5,601 bases of DNA from Anaerolineae bacterium (lineage in GTDB: Bacteria > Chloroflexota > Anaerolineae > 4572-78 > NAK82): assembly GCA_030597485.1 (NCBI GenBank), contig JAUVRU010000179.1, forward strand, positions 1-5,601, read 5' to 3'. Below, one piece after another: positions 5,348-5,601 of the stretch. The number at the start of each line of letters is the position of its first letter. Position 1 is the first letter of the stretch. A program made the position numbers and the translations under genes. The notes beneath the pieces were generated by a model. The model was not told the origin of the DNA, ran no database searches, and saw only the letters and a list, made by a program, of their open reading frames with translations.

Positions 5348-5601
5348 AATACATCCGCTGGAAGATGACCTCCCAGGAAAAATGCCCCCCACACTTGTAG
5401 CCGTAGTTCTCCCGATTCCACTGAGCCTCAACCTCGTTGACAAAATAGCCGGCCTGTACCAGCTGCTCGTCGCTGATGGTGGTTATGAAAGAGGGGCAGG
5501 GGGGACTGGCCTCGCTGGTGTAGAGTTCTCCTGTCTCCAGGTCCCGCTTGACGGTGATCTCCATGGTGTTGGAGTACAGGTCGATCTCCGCTCGCCCCGG
5601 A
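5346..5601 (-). CDS. Unrecognised protein, C-terminal part (runs off the window edge)
   Basis: The frame is open from the right edge to a TAG at 5346-5348 and gives 84 residues. An ATG exists at 5562-5564, but it has no Shine-Dalgarno sequence. The twelve codons before it (reading RAEIDLYSNT) look like ordinary protein, so the real start is probably beyond the window. The segment has no transmembrane helix. It begins with alternating hydrophobic residues suggestive of beta strands (EIDLY, MEITVKRD), followed by a charged helix-like stretch around DEQLVQAGYFVNEVEAQW. It ends in an aromatic tail with Cys and His in YKCGGHFSW. I do not recognise the family. The close spacing to the coiled-coil gene suggests one operon. 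Confidence 0.6.
   Translation of the reverse strand, partial: PGRAEIDLYSNTMEITVKRDLETGELYTSEASPPCPSFITTISDEQLVQAGYFVNEVEAQWNRENYGYKCGGHFSWEVIFQRMY

Noticed and set aside
1..5601. tRNA, rRNA, CRISPR array, transposase or riboswitch
   Set aside because: No cloverleaf, regularly spaced repeats, transposase-like protein, terminal inverted repeats or recognisable riboswitch core was seen on either strand.

Overview
The window is ordinary-looking bacterial chromosome. It is GC-rich and densely coded, with no tRNA, rRNA, CRISPR array, insertion sequence or phage gene that I can see. The gene content suggests a Chloroflexota-type bacterium: an L25/CTC protein with a long Glu-rich tail, a two-ring Clp ATPase with a decayed first ring, and a Gly-rich HflX. 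That assignment is inference from protein style, not from a marker search.

Layout, left to right. (1) Bases 1-78 are the last 25 codons of a probable alpha-glucan phosphorylase on the + strand. (2) A short gap holds a weak terminator-like hairpin, whose T-run touches the -35 box of a sigma70-type promoter (101-129). (3) rplY, ribosomal protein L25/CTC, at 168-836 (+). (4) A 61-bp convergent gap with a perfect 6-bp hairpin. (5) A 749-residue ClpA/B/C-family AAA+ ATPase at 898-3147 (-). Its second ATPase module is complete, but its first lacks the Walker A Ser/Thr, the Walker B Asp-Glu, the pore tyrosine and the arginine fingers. (6) A divergent control region at about 3148-3354 with two strong back-to-back promoters, an inverted repeat joining their -35 boxes, and a 12-bp palindrome in the clp leader. 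(7) hflX, a ribosome-associated GTPase, ending at 4728 (+). (8) A 106-bp convergent gap with a weak hairpin. (9) A 160-residue coiled-coil protein, distantly PspA/IM30-like, at 4835-5317 (-). (10) Immediately upstream of it on the same strand, the C-terminal part of an unrecognised protein that runs off the right edge.

Several genes share a protein- or ribosome-stress theme: L25 is the CTC general stress protein in Bacillus, Hsp100/Clp ATPases unfold proteins, and HflX rescues stalled ribosomes. The clp-hflX pair is well placed for joint control from one intergenic region.

Two points most deserve a second look. First, the hflX promoter lies about 125 bp downstream of the first in-frame ATG. 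A strong Shine-Dalgarno sequence (3346-3352) follows it, but no ATG, GTG or TTG lies at the right distance, which suggests a non-AUG start at ATC 3355 or ACG 3358. Second, the Clp protein appears to be a pseudo-D1/active-D2 unfoldase without a middle domain or a recognisable ClpP-docking loop. I found no clear sign of a wholly new multi-gene system.
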